This document shows positions 39,001 through 50,536 of a DNA stretch of 64,000 nt, one piece after another. Numbering within the stretch: position 1 is the stretch's first letter; each line of letters begins with the position of its first letter. The notes beneath the pieces were generated by a model that worked only from the letters and a program-made list of their open reading frames with translations, was not told where the DNA came from and did not search any database. A program made the translations under genes and the position numbers. The stretch lies in assembly GCF_003573695.1 (NCBI RefSeq), contig NC_039364.1, positions 234,911,656 through 234,975,655 of the forward strand, written 5' to 3'. The stretch comes from Papaver somniferum (Eukaryota; Streptophyta; Magnoliopsida; Ranunculales; Papaveraceae).

Positions 39001-39850
39001 TTTTAGGTAAGCAAAGCGTGTACAGCTAGCTGCCTATGCTTTTTGTTAAAAATTCGGTTTTGCTCTTTGGACCTTCAATTCCAGTCAGAACTAGACAAAT
39101 GATGGCCCATTAGAAAGATTACATATCATAGAACAATATCAAGTGTAAAAAGGAACAGAATATTTCAGGTCATTTTGACAAAAACAAAGCATGTACAACT
39201 GCCTATGCTTTTCGTTAGAAATTCGGTTTTGCTCTTTAGACCTTCAATTACAGTCAGATTTAGACAAATGATGGCTCATTAGAAAGCTTACATATCATTT
39301 AACAATATCAAGTGTAAAAAAAACAAAATATTTCAGGTCATTTTGACGAAAGCAAAGCGTGTACAACTGCCTATGCTTTTCGTTGAAAATTCAGTTTTGC
39401 TCTTTGGACCTTCAGATCCAATCAGAACTAGATAAATAATGGATCATTATAAAGCTTACATATCATAGAAAAATATCAAGTGTAAAAAGGATAAAAATAT
39501 TTCAGTTCATTTTGACGAAACCAAAGCGTGTACAGCTGCCTATGCTTTTCGTTAAAAATTCGGTTTTGCTCTTTGGACCTTCAATTCTAGTCAGAACTAG
39601 ACAAATGATGGCCCATTAGAAAGCTTACATATCATAGAACAATATCAAGTGTAAAATGGAACATAATATTTCAGGTCATTTTGACAAAAACAATGCATGT
39701 ACAACTGCCTATGTTTTTCGTTAGAAATTCGGTTTTGCTCTTTGGACCTTCAATTCCAGTCAGAACTAGACAAATGAAGTCTCATTAGAAAGCTTACATA
39801 TCATAGAAAAATATCAAGTGTAAAAAGGAACAGAATATTTGAGGTCATTT
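30044..39850 (+). repeat. Satellite block repeated at 4874-bp offset
   Basis: The shortened monomer GACGAAAGCCTATGC occurs at 31957 and 36831, with matching stretches 31114-33063 and 35988-37937 all 4874 bp apart, i.e. 29 monomers. Left of this the offset is 4704 (GAAGGCTCATTAG at 30703 and 35407), one monomer less, so a monomer was gained or lost between the copies. A third instance of the shortened monomer lies 6220 bp further on, near 43055. Confidence 0.75.
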
Positions 39851-42000
39851 TGACAAAAGCAAAGCGTGTACAGCTGCATATGCTTTTCGTTAAAAATTCT
39901 GTTTTGCTCTTTGGACTTTCAATTACAGTCAGATTTAGACAAATATGGCTCATTAGAAAGCTTACATATCATAGAACAAAATCAAGTGTAAAAAGAAAAA
40001 AAATATTTCAGGTCATTTTTGCGAAAGCAAAGCGTGTACAACTGCCTATGCTTTTCGTTAGAAATTCGGTTTTGCTCTTTGGACCTTCAGTTACAGTCAG
40101 AGTTAGACAAGTGATGGCCCATTACAAAGCTTACATATCATTGAAAAATATCAAGTGTAAAAAAAACAAAATATTCCAGGTCATTTTGACGAAAGCAAAG
40201 CGTGTACAACTGCCTATGCTTTTCATTGAAAATTCGGTTTTGCTCTTTGGACCTTCAAATCCAATCAGAACTAGACAAATAATGGATCATTATAAAGCTT
40301 ACATATCAAAGAAAAATATCAAGTGTAAAAAGGATAAAAATATTTCAGGTCATTTTTACGAAAGCAAAGCGTGTGCCTATGCTTTTCGTTGAAAATTCGG
40401 TTTTTGCTCTTTGGACCTTCAATTCCAGTCAGAACTAGACAAATTATGGATCATTAGAAAGATTACATATCATAGAACAATATCAAGTTTAAAAAGGAAC
40501 AAAATATCTCAGTTCATTTTGACGAAAGCAAAGCGTGTACAGCTGCCTATGCTTTTCGTTAAAAATTCGGTTTTGCTCTTTGGACCTTCAGATCCAATCA
40601 GAACTAGACAAATAATGGATCATTATAAAGCTTACATATCATAGAAAAATATCAAGTGTAAAAAGGATAAAAATATTTCAGGTCATTTTTACGAAAGCAA
40701 AGCGTGTGCCTATGCTTTTCGTTGAAAATTCGGTTTTGCTCTTTGGACCTTCAATTCTAGTCAGAACTAGACAAATGACGGCTCATTAGAAAGCTTACAT
40801 ATCATAGAAAAATATCAAGTTTAAAAAGGTACAAAATATTTAAGTTCATTTTTAGGTAAGCAAAGCGTGTACAACTGCCTATGCTTTTCGTTGAAAATTC
40901 GGTTTTTGCTCTTTGGACCTTCAATTCCAGTCAGAACTAGACAAATGATGGCTCATTAGAAAACTTACATATCATAGAACAATATCAAGTTTAAAAAGGA
41001 ACAAAATATTTAAGTTCATTTTTAGGTAAGCAAAGCGTGTACAGCTAGCTGCCTATGCTTTTTGTTAAAAATTCGGTTTTGCTCTTTGGACCTTCAATTC
41101 CAGTCAGAACTAGACAAATGATGGCCCATTAGAAAGATTACATATCATAGAACAATATCAAGTGTAAAAAGGAACAGAATATTTCAGGTCATTTTGACAA
41201 AAATAAAGCATGTACAACTGCCTATGCTTTTCGTTAGAAATTCGGTTTTGCTCTTTAGACCTTCAATTACAGTCAGATTTAGACAAATGATGGCTCATTA
41301 GAAAGATTACATATCATTTAACAATATCAAGTGTAAAAAAAACAAAATATTTCAGGTCATTTTGACGAAAGCAAAGCGTGTACAACTGCCTATGCTTTTC
41401 GTTGAAAATTCAGTTTTGCTCTTTGGACCTTCAGATCCAATCAGAACTAGATAAATAATGGATCATTATAAAGCTTACATATCATAGAAAAATATCAAGT
41501 GTAAAAAGGATAAAAATATTTCAGTTCATTTTGACGAAAGCAAAGCGTGTACATCTGCCTATGCTTTTCGTTAAAAATTCAGTTTTGCTCTTTGGACCTT
41601 CAATTCTAGTCAGAACTAGACAAATGATGGCTCATTAGAAATATTACATATCATATAAAAATATCAAGTTTAAAAAGGAACAAAATATTTAAGTTCATTT
41701 TTAGGTAAGCAAAGCATGTACAACTGCCTATGCTTCTCGTTGGAAATTTGGTTTTTGCTCTTTAGACCTTCAATTCCAGTCAGAATTAGACAAATGAAGG
41801 CTCATTAGAAAGCTTACATATCATAGAACAATATCAAGTTTAAAAAGGAACAAAATATCTCAGTTCATTTTGACGAAAGCAAAGCGTGTACAACTGCCTA
41901 TGCTTTTCGTTAAAAATTCGGTTTTGCTCTTTGGACCTTCAATTCTAGTCAGAACTAGACAAATATTGGCTCATTAGAAAGCTTAAATATCATAGAACAA
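37662..42000 (+). repeat. Satellite block repeated at 2019/2188-bp offset
   Basis: AGTGATGGCCCATTACAAAG at 38091 and 40110 is 2019 bp apart (12 monomers), while the stretch starting at 37662 recurs at 39850, 2188 bp away (13 monomers). The second copy has therefore lost one monomer between these points. This is the most recent-looking duplication in the array, since paired sequences differ at few positions. Confidence 0.7.
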
Positions 42001-45000
42001 TATGAAATTCAAAAAGGAACAAAATATTTAAGTTCATTTTTAGGTAAGCAAAGCATGTACAACTGCCTAAGCTTTTCGTTGAAAATTCGGTTTTGCTCTT
42101 TGGACCTTCAATTCCAGTCAGAACTAGACAAATGATGGCCCATTATAAAGCTTACATATCATAGAACAATATCAATTGTAAAAAGGAACAGAATATTTGA
42201 GGTCATTTTGACAAAAGCAAAGCGTGTACAGCTGCCTATGCTTTTCGTTAAAAATTCGGTTTTGCTCTTTGGACCTTCAATTACAGTCAGATTTAGACAA
42301 ATATGGCTCATTAGAAAGCTTACATATCATAGAACAAAATCAAGTGTAAAAAGGAACAAAATATTTCAGGTCATTTTTGCGAAAGCAAAGCGTGTACAAC
42401 TGCCTATGCTTTTCGTTAGAAATTCGGTTTTGCTCTTTGGACCTTCACTTACAGTCATATTTAGACAAATGATGGCTCATTAGAAAGCTTACATATCATT
42501 GAACAATATCAAGTGTAAAAAGAATAAAATATTTCAGGTCATTTTGACGAAAGCAAAGCGTGTACAACTGCCTATGCTTTTCGTTGAAAATTTGGTTTTG
42601 CTCTTTGGACCTTCAATTCCAGTCAGAACTAGACAAATGATGGCTCATTGGAAAGCTTACATATCATAGAACAATATGAAATTCAAAAAGGAACAAAATA
42701 TTTAAGTTCATTTTTAGGTAAGCAAAGCATGTACAACTGCCTAAGCTTTTCGTTGAAAATTCGGTGTTGCTCTTTGGACCTTCAATTCCAGTCAGAACTA
42801 GACAAATGATGGCCCATTAGAAAGCTTACATATCATAGAACAATATCAAGTGTAAAAAGGAACAGAATATTTCAGGTCATTTTGACAAAAACAAAGCATG
42901 TACAACTGCCTATGGTTTTCGTTAGAAATTCGGTTTTGCTCTTTGGACCTTCAATTACAGTCAGATTTAGACAAATATGGCTCATTAGAAAGCTTACATA
43001 TCATAGAACAAAATCAAGTGTAAAAAAAATAAAATATTTCAGGTCATTTTGACGAAAGCCTATGCTTTTCGTTGAAAATTCGGTTTTTGCTCTTTGGACC
43101 TTCAATTCCAGTCAGAACTAAACAAATGATGGCTCATTATAAAGCTTACATATCATAGAACAATATCAAGTTTAAAAAGGAACAAAATATCTCAGCTCAT
43201 TTTGACGAAAGCAAAGCGTGTACAGCTGCCAATGCTTTTCGTTAAAAATTCGGTTTTGCTCTTTGGACCTTCAATTCTAGTCAGAACTAGACAAATGATG
43301 GATCATCAGAAAGCTTACATATCATAGAACAATATCAAGTTTAAAAAGGAACAAAATATTTCAGTTCATTTTTAGGTAAGCAAAGCGTGTACAGCTAGCT
43401 GCCTATGCTTTTCGTTAAAAATTCGGTTTTGCTCTTTGGATCTTCAGTTACAGTCAGATTTAGACAAATGATGGCTCATTAGAAAGCTTACATATCATAG
43501 AACAATTTCAGGTTTAAAAAGGAACAAAATATTTTAGATCATTTTTGCGAAAGCAAAGCGTGTACAGCAACCTATGATTTTCGTTAAAAATTCGGTTTTG
43601 CTCTTTGGACCTTCAATTCCAGTCAGAACTAGACAAATGATGGCCCATTAGAAAGCTTACATATCATAGAACAATATCAAGTGTAAAATGGAACATAATA
43701 TTTCAGGTCATTTTGACAAAAACAATGCATGTACAACTGCCTATGTTTTTCGTTAGAAATTCGATTTTGCTCTTTGGACCTTCAATTACAGTCAGATTTA
43801 GACAAATGATGGCCCATTAGAAAGCTTACATATCATAGAACAATATCAAGTGTAAAAAGGAACAGAATATTTCAGGTCATTTTTACGAAAGCAAAGCGTG
43901 TACAGCTGCCTATGCTTTTCGTTGAAAATTCGGTTTTGCTCTTTGGACCTTCAATTCCAGTCAGAACTAGACAAATGATGGCCCAATAGAAATCTTACAT
44001 ATCATAGAACAATATCAAGTGTAAAAAGGAACAGAATATTTCAGGTCATTTTGACAAAAACAAAGCATGAACAACTGCCTATGCTTTTCGTTAGAAATTC
44101 GGTTTTGCTCTTTGGACCTTCAATTCTAGTCAGAACTAGACAAATAATGGCTCATTGGAAAGCTTACATATCATAGAACAATATGAAATTCAAAAAGGAA
44201 CAAAATATTTAAGTTCATTTTTAGGTAAGCAAAGCATGTACAACTGCCTAAGCTTTTCGTTGAAAATTCGGTTTTGCTCTTTGGACCTTCAATTCCAGTC
44301 AGAACTAGACAAATGATGGCCCATTAGAAATCTTACATATCATAGAACAATATCAAGTGTAAAAAGGAACAGAATATTTGAGGTCATTTTGACAAAAGCA
44401 AAGCGTGTACAGCTGCCTATGCTTTTCGTTAAAAATTCGGTTTTGCTCTTTGGACCTTCAATTACAGTCAGATTTAGACAAATATGGCTCATTAGAAAGC
44501 TTACATATCATAGAACAAAATCAAGTGTAAAAAGGAAAAAAATATTTCAGGTCATTTTTGCGAAAGCAAAGCGTGTACAGCTGCCTATGCTTTTCGTTAG
44601 AAATTCGGTTTTGCTCTTTGGACCTTCACTTACAGTCATATTTAGACAAATGATGGCTCATTAGAAAGCTTACATATCATTGAACAATATCAAGTGTAAA
44701 AAAAATAAAATATTTCAGGTCATTTTGACGAAAGCAAAGCGTGTACAACTCCCTATGCTTTTCGTTGAAAATTTGGGTTTGCTCTTTGGACCTTCAATTC
44801 CAGTCAGAACTAGACAAATGATGGCTCATTGGAAAGCTTACATATCATAGAACAATATGAAATTCAAAAAGGAACAAAATATTTAAGTTCATTTTTAGGT
44901 AAGCAAAGCATGTACAACTGCCTAAGCTTTTCGTTGAAAGTTCGGTTTTGCTCTTTGGACCTTCAATTCCAGTCAGAACTAGACAAATGATGGCCCATAA

Positions 45001-48000
45001 GAAAGCTTACATATCATAGAACAATATCAAGTGTAAAAAGGAACAGAATATTTCAGGTCATTTTGACAAAAACAAAGCATGTACAACTGCCTATGCTTTT
45101 CGTTAGAAATTCGGTTTTGCTCTTTGGACCTTCAATTACAGTCATATTTAGACAAATGATGGCTAATTAGAAAGCTTACATATCATTGAACAATATCAAG
45201 TGTAAAAAAACAAAATATTTCAGGTCATTTTGACGAAAGCTAAGCGTGTACAACTGCCTATGCTTTTCGTTGAAAATTTGGTTTTGCTCTTTGGACCTTC
45301 AGATCCAATCAGAACTAGACAAATAATGGATCATTATAAACCTTACATATCATAGAAAAATATCAAGTGTAAAAAGGATAAAAATATTTCAGGTAATTTT
45401 TACGAAAGCAAAGCGTGTACAGCTGCCTATGCTTTTCGTTGAAAATTCGGTTTTGCTCTTTGGACCTTCAATTCCAGTCAGAACTAGACAAATGATGGCT
45501 CATTGGAAATCTTACATATCATAGAACAATATGAAATTCAAAAAGGAACAAAATATTTAAGTTCATTTTTAGGTAAGCAAAGCATGTACAACTGCCTAAG
45601 CTTTTCGTTGAAAATTCGGTTTTGCTCTTTGGACCTTCAATTCCAGTCAGAACTAGACAAATGATGGCCCATTAGAAAGCTTACATATCATAGAAAAATA
45701 TCAAGTGTAAAAAGGAACAGAATATTTCAGGTCATTTTGACAAAAACAAAGCATGTACAACTGCCTATGGTTTTCGTTAGAAATTCGGTTTTGCTCTTTG
45801 GACCTTCAATTACAGTCAGATTTAGACAAATATGGCTCATTAGAAAGCTTACATATAATAGAACAAAATCAAGTGTAAAAAAATTAAAATATTTCAGGTC
45901 ATTTTGACGAAAGCAAAGCATGTACAACTGCCTATGCTTTTCGTTGAAAATTCGGTTTTTGCTCTTTGTCCTTCAATTCCAGTCAGAACTAGACAAATGA
46001 TGGCTCGTTATAAAGCTTACATATCATAGAACAATATCAAGTTTAAAAAGGAACAAAATATCTCAGTTCATTTTGACGAAAGCAAAGCGTGTACAGCAAC
46101 CTATGATTTTCGTTAAAAATTCGGTTTTGCTCTTTAGACCTTCAATTCCAGTCAGAACTAGACAAATGATGGCCCATTAGAAAGCTTACATATCATAGAA
46201 CAATATCAAGTGTAAAAAGGAACAGAATATTTCAGGTCATTTTGACAAAAACAAAGCATGTACAACTGCCTATGTTTTTCGTTAGAAATTCGGTTTTGCT
46301 CTTTGGACCTTCAATTACAGTCAGATTTAGACAAATGATGGCCCATTATAAATCTTACATATCATAGAAAAATATCAAGTGTAAAAAGGAACAGAATATT
46401 TCAGGTCATTTTTACGAAAGCAAAGTGTGTACAGCTGCCTATGCTTTTCGTTGAAAATTCGGTTTTGCTCTTTGGACCTTCAATTTCAGACAGAACTAGA
46501 CAAATGATGGCTCATTGGAAAGCTTACATATCATAGAACAATATCAAGTTCAAAAAGGAACAAAATATTTAAGTTCATTTTTAGGTAAGCAAAGCATATA
46601 CTGCCTATGCTTTTCGTTGAAAATTCGGTTTTTGCTCTTTGGACCTTCAATTCCAGTCAGAACTAGACAAATGATGGCTCATTAGAAAGATTACATATCA
46701 TAGAACAACATCAAGTTTAAAAAGGAACAAAATATCTCAGTTCATTTTGACGAAAGCAAAGCGTGTACAGCTGCCTATGCTTTTCGTTAAAAATTCGGTT
46801 TTGCTCTTTGGACCTTCAATTCTAGTCAGAACTAGACAAATGATGGCTCATTAGAAAGCTTACATATCATAGAACAATATCAAGTTTAAAAAGGAACAAA
46901 ATATTTCAGTTCATTTTTAGGTAATTAAGCAAAGCGTGTACAACTAGCTGCCTATGATTTTCGTTGAAAATTTGGTTTTGCTCTTTGGACCTTCAGATCT
47001 AATCATAATAGACAAATAATGGATCATTATAAAGCTTACATATCATAGAAAAATATCAAGTGTAAAAAGGAACAGAATATTTCAGGTCATTTTGACAAAA
47101 ACAAAGCATGTACAACTGCCTATGGTTTTCGTTAGAAATTCGGTTTTGCTCTTTGGACCTTCAATTACAGTCAGATTTAGACAAATATGGCTCATTAGAA
47201 AGCTTACATATCATAGAACAAAATCAAGTGTAAAAAAAATAAAATATTTCAGGTCATTTTGACGAAAGCAAAGCATGTACAACTGCCTATGCTTTTCGTT
47301 GAAAATTCGATTTTTGCTCTTTGGACCTTCAATTCCAGTCAGAACTAGACAAATGATGGCTCATTATAAAGCTTACATATCATAGAACAATATCAAGTTT
47401 AAAAAGGAACAAAATATCTCAGTTCATTTTGACGAAAGCAAAGCGTGTACAACTGCCAATGCTTTTCGTTAAAAATTCGGTTTTGCTCTTTGGACCTTCA
47501 ATTCTAGTCAGAACTAGACAAATGATGGATCATTATAAAGCTTACATATCATAGAACAATATCAAGTTTAAAAAGGAACAAAATATTTCAGTTCATTTTT
47601 AGGTAAGCAAAGCGTGTACAGCTAGCTGCTTATGCTTTTCGTTAAAAATTCGGTTTTGCTCTTTGGATCTTCAGTTACAGTCAGATTTAGACAAATGATG
47701 GCTCATTAGAAAGCTTACATATCATAGAACCATATAAGGTTTAAAAAGGAACAAAATATTTTAGATCATTTTTGCGAAAGCAAAGCGTGTACAGCAACAT
47801 ATGATTTTCGTTAAAAATTCGGTTTTGCTCTTTGGACCTTCAATTCCAGTCAGAACTAGACAAATGATGGCCCATTAGAAAGCTTACATATCATAGAACA
47901 ATATCAAGTGTAAAATGGAACAGAATATTTCAGGTCATTTTGACAAAAACAATGCATGTACAACTGCCTATGTTTTTCGTTAGAAATTCGGTTTTGCTCT

Positions 48001-50079
48001 TTGGACCTTCAATTACAGTCAGATTTAGACAAATAATGGCCCATTAGAAAGCTTACATATCATAGAACAATATCAAGTGTAAAAAGGAACAGAATATTTC
48101 AGCGAACTAGACAAATGATGGCTCATTGGAAAGCTTACATATCATAGAACAATATCAAGTTCAAAAAGGAACAAAATATTTAAGTTCATTTTTAGGTAAG
48201 CAAAGCATGTACAACTGCCTATGCTTTTCGTTGAAAATTCGGTTTTTGCTCTTTGGACCTTCAATTCCAGTCAGAACTAGACAAATGATGGCTCATTAGA
48301 AAGATTACATATCATAGAACAATATCAAGTTTAAAAAGGAACAAAATATCTCAGTTCATTTTGACGAAAACAAAGCGTGTACAGCTGCCTATGCTTTTCG
48401 TTAAAAATTCGGTTTTGCTCTTTGGACCTTCAATTCTAGTCAGAACTAGACAAATGATGGCTCATTAGAAAGCTTACATATCATAGAACAATATCAAGTT
48501 TAAAAAGGAACAAAATATTTTAGTTCATTTTTAGGTAAGCAAAGCGTGTACAGCTAGTTGCCTATGATTTTCGTTAAAAATTCGGTTTTGCTCTTTGGAC
48601 CTTCAACTACAGTCAGATTTAGATAAATGATGGCTCATTAGAAAGCTTACATATCATAGAACAATATCAAGTTTAACAAAATATTTAAGGTCATTTTTTC
48701 GAAAGCAAAGCGTGTACAGCTACCTATGATTTTCGTTAAAATTTCGGTTTTGCTGTTTGGACCTTCAATTCCAGTCAGAACTAGACAAATTATGGCCCAT
48801 TAGAAAGCTTACATATCATAGAACAATATCAAGTTTAAAAAGGAACAGAATATTTCAGGTCATTTTGACAAAAACAAAGCATGTACAACTGCCTATGCTT
48901 TTCGTTTGAAATTCGGTTTTGCTCTTTGGACCTTCAATTACAGTCAGCTTTAGACAAATGATGGCTCATTAGAAATCTTACATATCATTTAACAATATCA
49001 AGTGTAAAAAAAAAAATATTTCATGTCATTTTGACGAAAGCAAAGCGTGTACAACTGCCTATGCTTTTCGTTGAAAATTCGGTTTTGCTCTTTGGACCTT
49101 CAGATCCAATCAGAACTAGACAAATAATGGATGATTATAAAGCTTACATATCATAGAAAAATATCAAGTGTAAAAAGGATAAAAATATTTCAGGTCATTT
49201 TTACGAAAGCAAAGCGTGTACAGCTACCTATGCTTTTCGTTGAAAATTCGGTTTTTGCTCTTTGGACCTTCAACTCCAGTCAGAACTAGACAAATGATGG
49301 CTCATTGGAAAGCTTACATATCATAGAACAATATCAAGTTCAAAAAGGAACAAAATATTTCAGTTCATTTTGACGAAAGCAAATCGTGTACATCTGCCTA
49401 TGCTTTTCGTTAAAAATTCGGTTTTGCTCTTTGGACCTTCAATTCTAGTCAGAACTAGACAAATGATGGCTCAATAGAAATCTTACATATCATAGAAAAA
49501 TATCAAGTTTAAAAAGGAACAAAATATTTAAGTTCATTTTTAGGTAAGCAAAGCATGTACAACTGCCTATGCTTTTCGTTGAAAATTCGGTTTTTGCTCT
49601 TTGGACCTTCAATTCCAGTCAGAACTAGACAAATGATGGCTCATTAGAAAGATTACATATCATAGAAAAATATCAAGTTTAAAAAGGAACAAAATATCTC
49701 AATTCATTTTGACGAAAGCAAAGCGTGTACAGCAAGCTACCTATGCTTTTCGTTAAAAATTCGGTTTTGCTCTTTGGATCTTCAATTACAGTCAGATTTA
49801 GACAAAATATGGCTCATTAGAAAGCTTACATATCATAGAACAATATCAAGTTTAAAAAGGAACAAAATATTTGAGGTCATTTTTGCGAAAGCAAAGCGTG
49901 TACCGCTACCTATGATTTTCGTTAAAAATTCGGTTTTGCTCTTTGGACCTTCAATTCTAGTCAGAACTAGACAAATTATGGCCCATTAGAAAGCTTACAT
50001 ATCATAGAACAATATCAAGTGTAAAAAGGAACAGAATATTTCAGGTCATTTTGACAAAAACAAAGCATGTACAACTGCC
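42000..50079 (+). repeat. Core satellite, last section and abrupt right edge
   Basis: Core monomers continue with type markers already seen, such as ATATGAAATTCAAAAAGG and CTGCCTAAGCTTTTCG. A truncated junction near 48102 joins ATATTTCAG to CGAACTAGAC. The final monomer stops within AACTGCCT at about 50079 and is followed directly by unrelated sequence, without a divergent edge zone. Confidence 0.8.
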
Positions 50080-50208
50080 TGTAGGATTTTTAATTGAACC
50101 CATATTGATTTTATTATCTAATTATCATGGATACTATACTACTGGATTTGTTCTTCATGTTTTTACCTCTGTTTTTCCATGAATCTGGAAACTCTCTTCA
50201 AACACCAT
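50080..50208. other. Short spacer right of the satellite
   Basis: AT-rich unique-looking sequence between the satellite edge and the next MITE. No gene visible. Confidence 0.5.
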
Positions 50209-50536
50209 GTTTGTTTACTCCTGACTCATCTGAGTCGTCTGGATCTGAGTCATCTGGATCTGAGTGAAATCACCTGACTCATCTGAATCTGACTCAATAT
50301 GTTTGTTTTGAGTCAGATCTGACTCATCTGACTCAAAAATATGTGAGTCAGTGGTTTGTCCCCATGAGTCAGAGGTATTTTGTTACCTGACTTAAATGGG
50401 TCCGAGTCAGAGGTTATGTCTGAGTCAGAGGTCGAGTCAGATCTGACTCAAAATACAAAACAAACGGTCTGACTGCTGACTCGGACCGAGTCAGGAGTTG
50501 ACTCAGATCCAGACGCTGAGTCAGCTGCAAACAAAC
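50209..50536. mobile_element. MITE rich in TGACTCA/TGAGTCA sites
   Basis: Inverted ends: the left begins GTTTGTTTACTCCTGACTCA, and the right, read on the other strand, begins GTTTGTTTGCAGCTGACTCA. Both continue into CGTCTGGATCTGAGTC. The 328-bp interior is built mostly of GACTCA/GAGTCA words; I count about 13 exact TGACTCA or TGAGTCA heptamers. No coding capacity. I found no clear target duplication, so the superfamily is uncertain (hAT-like by appearance). Confidence 0.7.

Larger units (their letters stand above)
12460..50079 (+). repeat. Satellite array, about 168-bp monomer, about 220 copies
   Basis: An uninterrupted head-to-tail array of 37.6 kb. A representative monomer runs from TTTTGCTCTTTGGACCTTCA through CAGTCAGAACTAGACAAATG, GAAAGCTTACATATCATAG, AAAAAGGAACAAAATATTTC and GCAAAGCGTGTACA to CTATGCTTTTCGTTAAAAAT. 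All monomers point the same way. Offsets between matched rare variants divide by 168.1-168.6 (for example 6220/37 and 4874/29). Most monomers carry AAGCTT, so HindIII digestion would give a ladder. A nucleosome-sized AT-rich monomer of this kind is typical of plant centromeric, subtelomeric or interstitial satellites; which applies here is not visible. I see no retrotransposon inside the array. Confidence 0.97.

Noticed and set aside
14556..50000. The many plus-strand open frames of 65-180 codons within the array as genes
   Set aside because: They are the same satellite frame repeated each monomer. The 168-bp period is divisible by three, so the frame recurs. There is no promoter, splice or domain evidence.
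13300..50000. CENP-B box in the monomer at TTTTCGTTGAAAATTCGG
   Set aside because: The spacing between TTCG and CGG is two bases longer than in the vertebrate box and the last G is missing. Plants have no established CENP-B box, so the resemblance is not evidence of centromere function.
12460..50079. CRISPR array or rDNA spacer
   Set aside because: There are no short repeats with unique spacers and no rRNA sequence next to the array. The whole 168-bp unit repeats, so it is a satellite.
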